NCBI RefSeq assembly: GCF_037975245.1
Contig: NC_092563.1
Coordinates: forward strand, 29,661,960-29,725,959
Origin: Apostichopus japonicus
Lineage: Eukaryota; Echinodermata; Holothuroidea; Aspidochirotida; Stichopodidae
DNA: 64,000 nt
Direction of reading: 5' to 3'
The notes under the pieces are model-generated. The model saw only the letters and a program-made list of their open reading frames with translations, had not been told where the DNA came from and ran no database searches. The first letter of the stretch is position 1. Each line of letters begins with the position of its first letter. The position numbers and the translations under genes were made by a program. Shown piece by piece: positions 12,401 to 22,410 of this stretch.

Positions 12401-15161
12401 AAGGACATGAAAAGCGGAAATATGAAAGACCTTTTTGACTCACTTTTCTATGCGTTTGTGTTTGTAATATATCTTCCACCCTGACCTGACATGAGGAAGT
12501 GGGGGAAGGGAGGGGGTGTCAGTACAAACCCTTGCCCAGGGTCAATTTGGAGACAATCAGGAGACAATCACAGGGGCCACCAAAATATCAGATATATGGA
12601 CAGTTTCACATGTTTGCCAAAATAGATATGATTTAATCAGAATAATGGACTAGCCTATATATAGGTAAGGAATTATCTGACTGATTGCAGTCTCAGTTAT
12701 ATGTGTTCCTTTTAGTGAGAAAAAGTTGCATCAATATCAAATTGTTGATCTGATTTTTTTTTTACAGTTTTCCCAGCCTTTTTGTCAAGGTTACCCACAT
12801 CTGACAGCTCAAGTCATTTTATCATTCACCTGATATGTTTCAAATCTTTGGCAAGCCTTCCCTTCAAATGTGCCACGTTAATTTTTAAACTATATCAGAA
12901 TAAATTTAGCATCAGGGAGACCAACAAACAATCCAGAAATGTTGCATCAAGATAAAATGGCTGTACTTGTGGTATCTTTCGACACGTCATGGTACTGCTG
13001 AAAACCTGCTCAAAGGTCAACAGGATAAAGTTCTGACCGTTCTGACAGAGAATAAGGCTATTAACATGTGAGCAGGAGGTGGTCCAGAGGTCAGCACAAA
13101 TAGTAACAAACAAAGTAAAAGCAAATATTTACAATTACAGGTTGCATCCAGGCACCCGATAACATGACAGATCTACTGGGAAAGACAACCCCTGGACACA
13201 ATTACACAGTCTGAATTCATGGCCCTTTATAGTAATTCTTTCTTAATGTTTGAATTGACTTGTTGCTCTAGTCATAGACTCACACTTGGTTAGCTTTACG
13301 TACACGAGTTGAGTTCCATAGGCCTGAGATGTAATATTACCAACTTGATACAATATCATGCTTCCTAACCAACTCAAACAACTACTACCAGTTTCTGTAC
13401 AGACAATTATTAATATTTATTTTCAGTTCAAAAGGTGCAATTGGGCTAGCCAGACAAAGCAACAGCTAAGGAAAACCAAATGTTTTACCCCAATTAGTAT
13501 GTGGGGTAGGCTTGGCATTAGGACAAAGCTGTAATGCAATTGTGTGGTAGGAATACAATACTGTATGTGCAGGCAATTCTTTAAAACGAAGCACTTTTTT
13601 CTGTCATGTAGCAGTTGCTGTATCGTCCAAGAAACAAACTCAGAATCTATTTTGTGTGACTCTGGGAGGCAGAAACATTCTCTATAAAACTACTTGAAGC
13701 CTTCACAGGAACAAAATCTCATGCTAAATTCACTCGTAGTCCTTTCTGAAAATTTGCAAAAAGTATTCTCATTTGCAAATGTACATAGAACAGTGCTAAC
13801 CTTCGAATGTCCGAGTTTTCTACAATTGTTATAGAGGTCTTTAACAGTGCTAATCTTTGTATGTCCTGGTGTACAAGAATTGTTCCCGAGGTCTTTAACA
13901 GTGCTTTAACCTTTGTATGTACGGGTGTTCTAGAATTGTTCCCGATGTCTATAACAGTGCTAACCTCTGTATGTTCGGTTGTACTAAAATTGTTATAGAG
14001 GTCTTTAACAGTGCTTTAACCTGTGTATGTCCGGGTGTTCTAGAATTGTTCCCGGGGTCTTTAACAGTGCTAACTGTTCGGTTGTACTAGAATTGTTATA
14101 GAGGTCTTTAACTTTGCCAACCTCCGTATGTTCGGGTGTTCTAGAATTGTTCCCGAGGTCTTTAACAGTGCTAAACTTCGTATGTCCTGGTGTTCTAGAA
14201 TTGTTCCCGAGGTCTTTATCAGTGCTAACCTTCATATATCCGGGTGTTCTAGAATTGTTCCCAACCACGTACCTGTACTCATTCCGGTTTCTTCTTCCAG
14301 AGATTCATAGAGTTTTACACTCTCTAGACACATGTGAGTCATCACTTCTGAACTTCGGATTTGTCCAATCAACCCTGCTGCATGCCATGTTGTTCCACTA
14401 GTTAACCTTCAAAGTCAAGAATTAACATGACACAGTTCTGCATGGTTGTCTTCTCACAACCACATGAATCTTAAAAGTCAAGCTTTATTTAGTCCTAATC
14501 TTCCTAGGGCGACTCCTTGTAAGATTATATTGATCAAGTCACAGTCCATTAGTGAAGCCTGTGGAGGTAACCAAGGCTAGCAAGATGGGTAGGGAAAGAG
14601 CCACACTGATGAAACCACTCCCTCCTGCAGAAGCCCCGCTACATTCACCAGACCCCCCCCCTCCCCCTCTGGGCTACTTTCTGTCAAAGTTTTACAGCCA
14701 AGAGGGGGGCATGGGAGAGAAGGGTAACTATGGAGGGCATTGACTAACGTCTACACATTTATGCCTAGGAGGACATTATACACAAATATGTATTCCTCTT
14801 TTCCTCTTGACACTTTGAATCTTTGAAAGAGGAGAACATTGTCATTAAAGGAAGAGACAACAAATGCGAAGCAGTAGTAGATGTGTTGATGAAATAGTTG
14901 AGTATATAGCATGCAACTTAGTCTACAATTGTATTATTACCTTCCTTGTTCTAAAAGAACAATGTCCCTCCAACCAAACTTTGCTAGATGATAAACAACT
15001 GAAAGTCCTGCTATTCCACCACCACAAACAACAACCTTGGTTTCTCTTGGTAGGGTGGATGACTTGCTGGTTCCACTGTATAGTCTTGTAGCCACAGATG
15101 CCATTCTTCCCCATCTATGGCCACATCCACACACAAACTGTCGGACTTTTGACCGATACAT
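97..15161 (-). CDS. pdpr: PDPR-like mitochondrial FAD oxidoreductase/GcvT protein, 16 coding exons
   Basis: Coding exons, in gene order: 15161-14941, 14397-14273, 12380-12299, 11816-11653, 10483-10362, 9550-9433, 9141-8989, 7874-7750, 7463-7271, 6683-6525, 5813-5677, 4844-4696, 4524-4317, 3711-3622, 1865-1683 and 468-97. Each boundary is GT..AG, and the phases join to 2601 nt (866 residues plus stop); human PDPR is about 880. Residues 1-40 are rich in Arg, Ser and Gly, like a mitochondrial transit peptide. A Rossmann FAD motif (CGGGIAG) covers about 46-52. The FAD oxidoreductase domain runs to about 430, and the GcvT-like aminomethyltransferase domains follow. Segments such as EDWDHF, GFNSAGI, VGHVVHTGML and WPWGGEAIY match PDPR better than sarcosine or dimethylglycine dehydrogenase. 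In vertebrates PDPR tunes the phosphatase that activates pyruvate dehydrogenase in the matrix. Unlike vertebrate PDPR as I know it, the protein keeps His79 in a TTWHAAGL motif, so it may be a true dehydrogenase. The 3'UTR runs off the window. Confidence 0.9.
470..1682. repeat. Intron 15 with four ~85-90-bp tandem copies (about 950-1268)
   Basis: The intron between exons 15 and 16 holds four copies of a unit reading gaggtgagagttt ... aactgtact ... tctctcattgccatattg ... ctacta. The copies are separated by G-runs of variable length, the longest about 17 G near 1107-1123. No coding sense is seen. Further C-runs lie at about 1371-1380 and 1543-1554. Confidence 0.85.
1683..1865 (-). CDS. pdpr: PDPR-like exon 15
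   Basis: A 183-nt, phase 0-0 exon, residues 683-743: HALHVYDALKAAGRIYGIRD, then LRWLRLEKFYPYWGEDF and IGREHRVKFDK. It matches the 'ALRSLRIEK...WGQD' segment of the family. Acceptor ACAG, donor TAAG|GTAAAT. Confidence 0.9.
1919..2480. repeat. Two-copy tandem duplication, ~280 bp, in intron 14
   Basis: Copy 1 starts near 1919 and copy 2 near 2198. Both begin agacatatgactagaacagc and end near a CACCTGT..TTCAAGAA block. They differ by scattered substitutions and small indels. The duplication lies just upstream (in gene sense) of exon 15 and does not include it. Confidence 0.85.
2850..3057. repeat. Minisatellite, ~22-bp unit (tggtattatacatagtatac)
   Basis: About ten imperfect copies of a TA-rich unit around TATTATACATAGTATACAA in intron 14. 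No other function is visible. Confidence 0.9.
3221..3655 (-). repeat. 88-bp tandem array built from the 3' end and donor of exon 14
   Basis: The complement of the exon 14 donor (cttacc) starts at 3265, 3353, 3441, 3529 and 3617, an exact 88-bp step. The copy at 3617 is the real exon end; the other four lie downstream in the intron. Each copy carries the last 30 exon bases (reading D[RG][LF]V[MI]YIRCE without stops), the GTAAGA donor and about 50 intron bases. An AG dinucleotide precedes each 30-nt block (for example 3301-3300, ahead of 3299-3270). Confidence 0.92.
3622..3711 (-). CDS. pdpr: PDPR-like exon 14
   Basis: A 90-nt, phase 0-0 exon, residues 653-682: EIDLGYASKVRIISLTHTGE then DGFVMYIRCE. 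Acceptor ACAG, donor TGAG|GTAAGA. The final 30 nt and the donor recur four times just downstream at an exact 88-bp period. Confidence 0.9.
4317..4524 (-). CDS. pdpr: PDPR-like exon 13
   Basis: A 208-nt exon, residues 583-652: YFIICPSFQLARGYRWIERH, then LYGGLNVVGPRAREVLQKLT. It matches 'FFMISPTDQQVH...NLIGPRAVDVL' of PDPR. Acceptor CCAG, donor TACA|GTAAGT. Confidence 0.88.
4696..4844 (-). CDS. pdpr: PDPR-like exon 12
   Basis: A 149-nt exon, residues 534-582: SEGSEALELLQKL, then MPVGHVVHTGMLNEWGGYEN and CSVARL. It matches the GcvT folate-pocket region of PDPR. Acceptor ATAG, donor ACTA|GTAAGT. Confidence 0.88.
5411..5648 (-). pseudogene. Decayed tandem copies of PDPR-like exon 11
   Basis: A nearly full copy (about 5515-5648) and a shorter one (about 5411-5490) lie roughly 160 bp apart downstream of the real exon 11. 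The longer copy still reads QTGTY...LVLSE(C)WACQET, but then shifts frame and meets TAA. The donor-like end is CAAA|GTAAAC. The copies share flanking intron bases (ccatatac..accatacaaa), so this is a local tandem duplication, not a retrocopy. Confidence 0.85.
5677..5813 (-). CDS. pdpr: PDPR-like exon 11 (start of GcvT domain)
   Basis: A 137-nt exon, residues 488-533: EEYGFEAQTGTYGKPGWFDM then CAMDMSFFTKFELK. The last motif is the GcvT N-terminal 'DMS.F.KFE' signature. Acceptor CCAG, donor CAAG|GTAATA. Decayed copies of this exon lie downstream in the next intron. Confidence 0.88.
6525..6683 (-). CDS. pdpr: PDPR-like exon 10
   Basis: A 159-nt exon, residues 435-487: HYKIAFPGAEYHTGRKLRCS then PLYASHAAAGAVFGDRSGME. 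It matches the family linker between the FAD and GcvT domains (GR.LR.SPLY). Acceptor CTAG, donor ACAG|GTTAGT. Confidence 0.85.
7271..7463 (-). CDS. pdpr: PDPR-like exon 9
   Basis: A 193-nt exon, residues 371-434: VDNYWVMAGFNSAGI, then GGAGKVLAEWLMEGRPPFN. This is the conserved C-terminal FAD-domain segment and the DIRRF linker. Acceptor TTAG, donor GAGG|GTTAGT. Confidence 0.9.
7750..7874 (-). CDS. pdpr: PDPR-like exon 8
   Basis: A 125-nt exon, residues 329-370: PILDGFLKRVP, then FNGPESFTPDMAPLMGPASE. 'GPESFTPD' is a family hallmark near the end of the FAD domain. Acceptor GTAG, donor AGAG|GTAACT. Confidence 0.88.
8989..9141 (-). CDS. pdpr: PDPR-like exon 7
   Basis: A 153-nt exon, residues 278-328: IRDLDNDCYIRDWGEGFMVG and later LPEDWDHF. 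The EDWDHF signature is typical of PDPR rather than of the dehydrogenases. Acceptor ACAG, donor TTTA|GTAAGC. Confidence 0.88.
9433..9550 (-). CDS. pdpr: PDPR-like exon 6
   Basis: A 118-nt exon, residues 239-277: WAHELGMKCDPIVKIPLHPN then EHQYLIT. It matches the 'PLHACEHFYLLT' segment of PDPR. Acceptor CCAG, donor CCAT|GTGAGT. Confidence 0.85.
9835..10315. repeat. Four-copy ~121-bp tandem array in intron 5
   Basis: The word agcctgact recurs at 9885, 10001, 10122 and 10243 (steps 116, 121, 121). The unit contains taccctcacc, catctgaaacagg, gacatggtaagagaaca and ctttcagatagatagtgg. It lies between exons 5 and 6 and ends close to the donor of exon 5 (10361). Confidence 0.92.
10362..10483 (-). 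CDS. pdpr: PDPR-like exon 5
   Basis: A 122-nt exon, residues 198-238: GVQIIEGVRVDSVETL followed by VKCQYFINCGGM. The last part is the conserved strand near the flavin ('YFVNCAGQW' in the family). It ends in phase 0 at ATG|GTGAGT. Confidence 0.85.
11653..11816 (-). CDS. pdpr: PDPR-like exon 4
   Basis: A 164-nt exon covering about residues 143-197. It encodes a LSPSELEKMVP segment, then ALYIPGDCVANPTDTSMALA and GAKQN. These match the substrate-side loop and helix that follow in the dehydrogenase/PDPR family. Acceptor GCAG, donor AATG|GTGAGC. Confidence 0.85.
12299..12380 (-). CDS. pdpr: PDPR-like exon 3
   Basis: An 82-nt exon encoding GLKVCGSLALAESKERMLDL (residues 116-135) and then QRKASRA. 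It corresponds to the 'TGSIFLAQTQDRL' part of the family's FAD domain. Enters in phase 1, leaves in phase 2; donor CAAG|GTAAGA. Confidence 0.8.
13790..14270. repeat. ~53-57-bp tandem array, about nine copies, abutting the exon 2 donor
   Basis: The word gtctttaacagtgct or a close variant recurs near 13838, 13895, 13947, 13999, 14055, 14101, 14157 and 14211, each followed by a variant of gtatgtccgggtgttctagaattgttcccga. The last copy runs to within about 5-10 bases of the exon 2 donor. Reading frames open across it on both strands only because of the repeat. Confidence 0.92.
14273..14397 (-). CDS. pdpr: PDPR-like exon 2 (flavin-linking histidine)
   Basis: Residues 74-115. It encodes SGTTWHAAGLIGQ, where His79 sits at the position of the covalent flavin histidine of dimethylglycine and sarcosine dehydrogenases, then LEEETGMST. 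Acceptor CTAG, donor ACAG|GTACGT. A 53-57-bp tandem array begins immediately beyond the donor. Confidence 0.85.
14941..15161 (-). CDS. pdpr: PDPR-like exon 1 (transit peptide, FAD Rossmann motif)
   Basis: Residues 1-73 plus two bases of codon 74. The start ATG opens MYRSKVRQF, an Arg/Ser-rich leader, followed by the dinucleotide-binding motif and LLEQG. The donor is GAAG|GTAATA. A possible 3' splice site (TTTTCTAG) at about 15207 suggests an intron in the 5'UTR and a further noncoding exon upstream, which I could not place. Confidence 0.85.
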
Positions 15162-17275
15162 ATTTCTCCTGCTCCCTCTTAAATTTCAGCTGTGTAGTCG
15201 CATCTAGAAAATGAAATAGCAATAGCAAGCTTTGATGAGTTCCACCTTAACCCATAACTGAATAACGATATTAGAACCCAAAATAATAATTATAAGACAA
15301 TAATAACGTGGTGGTTGGCCTGTGAGACAACAGCAGGCTATAATACAATATAAATTGTGATAGCATTGTAACGTTGTTAGGTCTAGTCAGGAACAAGAAA
15401 ATACTGTAAGACCTGCCTCTTGTAAGGTAACATACTTTTGTAACAATAATATATGGTGTAGCCTAGGCCCTATGCCTACTTAAGTTAAAGTAAATAAGTA
15501 ATAGTTTAGTATTTACATGAAGTCAGCCCACAATATACATACAGATAATATAAAGTGCCGGCTGAAGTGTAAGTTTGCGCAGCCTGACTTGGGATGCCTC
15601 TAAGCCGTTACATACTCACTTAGGCCTAGCAGTAGCAGTAGTATTAGTAACTGTTATGTTAGGACATGGTCAAATTGTAGTGACCGAGCAGTAACAGAAC
15701 AAACTAAAACACATGCAACCAACAAATAATGACACAAGACAAGTTGACAGCTTGGATGCTGGAGGAGCTCTGGTTTGTATTATCCTCTTGTAACATCATC
15801 TCCAACATACATAACAAATTAACACTAACATAAACCAACACCCTAGTATAATACAATCCTATTGGTAGGTGGAAGACCACTGACCACTCCCACTAGGTCA
15901 TTCCATCTCTCACAAACATCTACACATGTATAACATGTGATCACACCAGAGTGTGTGCACCTGGGTACTCTCCAAATTGACCTGGCTATACCAACTTCCA
16001 AACATAACTCAACTTACAGTGTAAACAATAGACAGAATACCAACAATGCCATAGATGGCTATCCTCAGTGGACTAGAACAAACAGTGACCAGAATAGTCT
16101 AATAAATGCCAGCAAGTACAATAGACTGGCCAAAGATAGGATAAATAAGCTAGGACCCTACAAAATTAGGTCCTACTGTAGGCCTTGTCCAGCCTAACGC
16201 TAGGGGAGCGTCACGTAAACGCCTCCGTACATAGGTGGCATTACTGCTGGAGTAGTTGTCCTGTTTGTGTGTATTGTTTTATTGTTCTCTGGGGGTCTGT
16301 TTTATCTAATATCTTTTTATATGTAAAGTGAATTGTTGTATTTTCATATGCTAATTTATACCTTTTGTTTCCGCTGTCCAGCTCTCGTGACAATAGTCTG
16401 GTCCCTCCGTAGCTATGTGGAATGTTCGAGCCACGCGAAGTTCCAATGTTTCGATTCAGTTTTTGTGTTAAGTTGGGGCACTTGCCATTTTGGGTTCCAA
16501 GAGTGTGTTCTATTTGTTGGTGTTTGCTGCTACCTAGTGAGGTCCGTTGGTCAGTTCGTTAAGTAAGTTCAATGTTCTTTTATAGTTTAGGCAAGTCCGA
16601 GTCCTATTTCTTATAATATTGTGGGCGTATTTCCCCGTTTGTCAGAATCCCTTTAAATGATTACATCTAAATTTACTAAAAGGTTGGTGAACACGGTCGA
16701 TATTATCGCCGCACCCTGCGGGGTTATTCTTATAATTGTGGCGCGGGGGGTGATTTTAATTCGGGTTGAATTTTCCCCGAGGCAACGCCTACTTATTGTA
16801 GATTTAGGCCTCGTAATTATACGTTTGGCCACGGACTTCGTAGGTACGTATCGTTATCATTTATGTAAATTATAAGCTGTGATTTATGTGGATTTGTATG
16901 TTATTAAATTAATTAATTATTGGTCCTAATTTATCACCTTACTACCTTATTTTTGGAGGTCACTGCGTTGACCTCATGTATTATTTAATTTGGTTTTTAT
17001 AGACACCTGCCCGAGTGGAGAAGGCAAAGGTTTTTGTATTAAATGATTAGAAGCTTAAAAAGCAATTTATTTGTTCGTGTTTTTATTGGTTCAGGTTGTC
17101 TCAAATTGTAGTTGCCCCACATTCATCCTGACATAAGGTGGCCGACAGCGGCCCTATCGAACCCACGGCCGCTCGGCAAGTTAAAACCCCGTTGGGGGCG
17201 CTACAATAAGTTAGGCTAGGATATGACTGCGCCTCATCACAGACAAACTTTTATGACATTGAATTTCGTAGTACA

Positions 17276-17374
17276 GACCACAGGCACTTTTATCATTAGG
17301 CTATACCTACCGGTATATATAATAGTATTATATATACTAGTAGGTATAGCCTTATGTTACAAGTGCCTGTGGTC
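17276..17374. repeat. Long imperfect palindrome, 99 bp
   Basis: Outer arms gaccacaggcactt (17276-17289) and aagtgcctgtggtc (17361-17374) are exact inverses. Inner arms aggctatacctac (17298-17310) and gtaggtatagcct (17340-17352) are also exact. The centre is an AT-rich tatata block. No flanking coding sequence. It could be a foldback/MITE or a cruciform. Confidence 0.9.
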
Positions 17375-19157
17375 CAGACGTGCATTGTAGCTGGATCTGA
17401 CATTTATGGTTATACACAAATTATACCACTGGGTAGATATGGTTACTTCAAAATTACCGATTTTGCTATGTAGGCATAACGTCAGGCCTAGCGCTGCAGC
17501 GGTCCACTCTTATTAGTCTAACTAAGTTTCCTTTTCAATATGTGTCCCGAGCAGAGCTAGCTGTGTTGTATACGAAGGTGAATTATCTTTGGTTGCACAA
17601 AGATAAGGTGAATAATCTTTGGTTATACATCCAGGCCAGGCCTCAGCACCAGTTTTCGTGTAACCTTCGCGGCGTAGCAGGTGTGGATGTTGTGTTATTA
17701 CGGATGCGGCTAACCGGTGTAGGAGTAATACACGTCCGCTGTGCGGGCAAGTTCTCGTGCCGTGTTTGATAATGACGTTGCCAGAATTGATAAAGCATAT
17801 TATGCTAACGAAATCTTCCATCCAAACTCCGCATGCTTCACTTTTACCAGTGAAATGGACGATTTCTGCGGATTACACGTTCTTTTAGGGTTGGGGTAAT
17901 GAGGATGGGGCAGGGCCAACAAACCTGTAAGACAATAGGGGCATCGTGTTTCTCTAGTTTCAGAAGGAACTTTTGAACTTGAAGAGAATCAAAATTCACA
18001 AAGACAGTTTTGCGCCCCGCCTCTTGAGAAGAAAGAAACAAGTATACAATCCATGCAGTTGCAGATATCACCCCAAATTTATCTAAATGGCTACTGTGAT
18101 ATCATCACTCTGGAGGCATACGTTGTACAATCCACCGTGTTTGAAGTATACATGAGCCTACTGTGAGTTTGTGTGTTGTAAAATGTAAGGCACTCGGAGG
18201 GAACTTTGTGAGGGCAGAAGAAGAGGCACGTGTTACCATCCGTCTTTTTACGGCCCTTTATGTGTTAATGATACCAAGTTATCTTCATCGCACCACCGGC
18301 TGCCACCGACATCGCTAGCGTCGTTGTCACTTATCGACACCAACATTTCAAATCTTCATGAAACATATTAAGTCTAATTGGTTAAGAATCAATTCCCCAG
18401 CAACCTTCACTTGTGGCAGGGATATAACTTCTACGAACAGATATAGGTAGGGGTCTTTAAAATGACATCACGTGGGTCTCAGTTGGTCTAGTTTAATCCC
18501 TTTGCTTTCGGTATTCGTTAAACAAATGTTGTTGCTCAAATGATGCAGTTTGTAAGTCAGCAACAATGCTGTTTATTTTTCACCTTGAAAATATGCATGG
18601 AGAGAAAAACAAAACAAAAAATTGCAAAACTGACAAATTTCACCTCCTATAGAGGCACTTTTATGACATCAAAGACAGCTTCAATTGCGTGACTTTCCAA
18701 CCTGACTATTTCGTATGGAATCCATTGCAGTTGACAACTCAGTTTGTTTATATTGTAGAAAGGGAATCCCACATATCTGGATGCACATAATAAGTTCCGA
18801 TTACTGTGATGTTTTTGAATAATGGACTATACAGTTCCTAACCATTGCATGTGAGAATTAAGTTCATTAAGAGTGGTCAATTTTGTGAAAATTTCGCACG
18901 GAAAGTCATTTATAGCATATATTTATTGTATAATTAATAGTTAAATATTACAATATTCAATAAGGGATCTCTTCACCCGGGTATGGTTTTGAGATTTCAT
19001 TGACGGGGTACCCGCTTAAATATAGGCATACTAGCCTATGATAGGCCTATTTAATTTTAGTATAGATATCAATTTTAATGTGTTGTTATATATCATATCT
19101 TGTACATGAACCCTTGCAGAGTGCTCATTAAAATGCTAATTAAAATGTGTAGTAACG

Positions 19158-19205
19158 TATATATATATATATATATAGATATAGATATATATATATATAT
19201 ACATA
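19158..19205. repeat. (AT)n microsatellite
   Basis: A 48-base run of TA dinucleotides, interrupted by two GATA units. Confidence 0.95.
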
Positions 19206-21905
19206 TGCTGAGTTTATGTATTATGGCTTGACTAGAGTATGCATAATACTAGTGTCAAGTTTCAATTAGAAGTTTCATCAGGCTGTAAAATGTTAATAGC
19301 TGTGATCATGAAACGTATTCTGAATATATTCCATTGCCATGTTTCATGGTTTCAATGTCAATATCGGTCAGATTTTCATATATTGCATTGAGGGAGTGAG
19401 AACTGGGAAGTGCACGCCTATAAGCTATACAATCATGTTCAGTCGCTGTTCAATCCACAAGAACATACCGTTGTTAAACTTACTCCCATCATGGCATACA
19501 AGCTTGAATTCACTATTCAGTTTATTACACGTCATCATCCACCAAACCCCATAACACTTTACAAAGATGCCTTGTTGAACCTTAGCCGTTGATGTGTCGC
19601 TTGGCCTATACCGATAGTATAACTGTATAAGTTATTTTTGTATTTGACTTGTAACGCGTTCGTTGTCTTGCAATGAAATCAACTGACCTTTGACTTGACT
19701 TGATGGAATTCAACTTGTGACTCAAATGACTGATTTACGGTAATTACAGCACTGCTGTTACATACGTTAATCTTCACCAATTAGTGGCCGCAAATGTAAT
19801 GTCATTATTATGTACTTTTTAATTAACATCCGATGAGTAAGAATCAGGAGTCGGCATATATAAGTGCTTCATTTTTAGGACTATTTACGGTATAGTCTTG
19901 TTGTAAATATACTTTCTTGGGTATATCGTAAAAGAATACTGCAAAATTATGTCCAATTGCTTCAGTGAATGTCCACATAGCCACACGAGAAAGAAAACAT
20001 GGCGCTATACCATGCACAGAGCTATATATGATATTAATTCACACATGATCTTAACCTCAAACATTCCTGAAACGATACATATACTATATAAAGCGGTAAT
20101 GCGTTTAAAGTTTTAACTGGAAATTATTTGTGTTAACATACAAAAAAAAGCACCTTTACGAGTTCTTGTTGATTTAAGACGTAATTTTATAAAACTTAGG
20201 ATGTGACCTTTATGCTCCTGTTTCGACATTTTGTCTGATTTATTCTTCACACCTTGGTAAACTTTTGACCCGGAGCTACTCTATCAGCTTATAGAAGAGA
20301 AAGATTATTCTGCTATAATCGAACGACAATTTGGAACCAATGCAACAATTGGTTTCGCTGGCTGTCATCACGTTACCATCGTTGGTGGTAATCATTTAAA
20401 GCAGTATATCCGCAAGAGTCTGTGAAGAATTTAAAATATTGATTTAGACGGAATTTTTACTCTTGAGATGTCAGAGTTTTAAAAAAAAATATTGCTAGTG
20501 ATGTCTCAATTTAGATATTGAGTTTGAAAATATGATGAATTTCTACATTGCCACTTTAAGACTCAATTGATGACGACACTATGTTCCTTAAAGGTCTGCT
20601 GTATAGACCCCAACTATAGCACGCAATCATGGAAAAGTTTCTTTGAGATTACGTAATCGACCTGCCCGTGGTCGTAAAATGACCACTTTTACCAATTTGT
20701 CTGCAACGCCTGCCACATATTTTTTATTGTATGAGGGTCTTTGTGTGAACGCTGTATGATTAACTATACTGTAGACGTGAACATATTTCCGCACAGTGTT
20801 TACACAAGGAGACTATAATGGTGTTGATAAGCTATGCAGGCTAATTGTGGAGTCTGAGGTCGATTTATGAACGTGGCAGGTCGATTACGTAATCACAAAA
20901 CTTTCCTAGCTATATCGTGCTATAATTGGAGCCAGCAAAGCAGATCTGTAAGGCATACGGGACTAAATGTTATTGTTAATCCACTGTTTTATCAATTTTA
21001 TGTTGAAGCCAACAAATTATGATGTTTCTCCGTATGGAGTTTTACGATTGCAGAGTAACAGGCCCACATTCAGAGAAGATTTGGGTACACATGGTTCCAC
21101 GGAGTTAGCCAACGGTGCGGTCCCTCCAAAAATGTCATAGATAAATGAACCGAGGTCTAACCTACGTAAAATCTGGATGTTACAAACATTGTGACAAACA
21201 TTTCTGTCATTTTCACGAGATTTGCACACGCTAATTTATTGTAAGTGAGAATAGCCCTAATTGGTAGTCGACATTTATAAAATAGATATTATTTATGAAA
21301 GAAACACACTCAGACAGTTGGTTTAATATCGAAACTGATTTTTACAGTCAATAATAATGAATGTACAAATTTAATTAGTCTATTTTGAATTTATTTTAGT
21401 TCTGTTTGAGAAGAACACACATGAATGTCTTAATATGGCTTACAATAAATACTTTCAAATTATTTTTTATTAATATCGTTGTTTTAAGATTGGTTTGAAT
21501 GAAATAGGGTATGAATTTTGGTTGAATTCACAAATACGAACGATCAGAAAAAGATTGTCCTACAAATGAAACAAAAGTATTAAACTTGATATAGTGATAC
21601 AATCTTCTACATCAGTGTACAGCCATGCTATGTTCTGTTGGGACTAATACATTAAAGGGTGGAAATTCCAAGAAAAGTAAATTGAAACCCTTCTGGTCGA
21701 TTTAGCGAAGCTAAACTTGGGTCAAACTGATAACCTTTACATATCCAGAATATTCGTTCACTGAAGAAACAGGTTGAGTTTAGTTATAAGGTTTAGTCAC
21801 TTGATCAAAAGTGTCTTCGACCATTGATTACAATATGAATGCGATTGATCAATATGTTATAAGACACCATTTTTTCATGTTTTGTACCAAAGATCACTTA
21901 TTAGA

Positions 21906-21952
21906 TATTAATTCATGTACTCAGCATGCACGTTTTTTTACATGAATTAATA
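21906..21952. repeat. 14-bp perfect hairpin with 19-nt loop
   Basis: tattaattcatgta (21906-21919) pairs exactly with tacatgaattaata (21939-21952). It is AT-rich and lies in intergenic sequence. A T-run ends the loop. Confidence 0.85.
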
Positions 21953-22330
21953 GCATGTAAATTTGTTACATTAATGGTATAGAAGCCCAAACGAAATATT
22001 GTACTGACATTGTAATGTTCTTCATTGTATCTATGGAAGCTTGCCCATGCACTTTATACATAAATAAACTGCATTGCTTGATCATATAAAGTAAAGGGTT
22101 TACGATATGTCAAAACCAGCAACAAGTTTGGCTCAAGATGATGATTTACGCATGAAAGGATGTAAAGAAACGCGGAAGGTATCAGATTAAAAATTTCACA
22201 ATTTCACTCTTTCCCTTAAATTGAAATGTTTCATTTTTCGTTGCTTGTCACATCGGATAATTTTTTCTATATAGGCTATATGAGATGAATATTGAACCTG
22301 AAGTACATGGTAAAGGATCATGCCACAGCA

Positions 22331-22410
22331 GGGGAGGGGAGGGTAGGGGAGGGTAGGGTAGGGTAGGGGAGGGGAGGGGAGGGGAGGGGAGGGAAGGGAG
22401 GGATGGAGGG
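22331..22410. repeat. G-rich GGGGA/GGGTA pentamer array
   Basis: About fifteen tandem GGGGA or GGGTA units on the plus strand, roughly 1 kb beyond the Tbx20 stop. Many closely spaced G-triplets make G-quadruplex formation possible. Translation on the minus strand gives only a low-complexity Pro/Leu/Ser run. Confidence 0.93.

Noticed and set aside
13807-14401. Several overlapping frames with repeated LELFPRSL or NNSRTPG units
   Set aside because: They arise from the tandem array next to exon 2; both strands are open and neither has a family match.
15937-16197. 86-residue plus-strand frame upstream of the PDPR-like gene
   Set aside because: Asn/Thr-rich with no domain resemblance and no promoter or splice signals that I can support.
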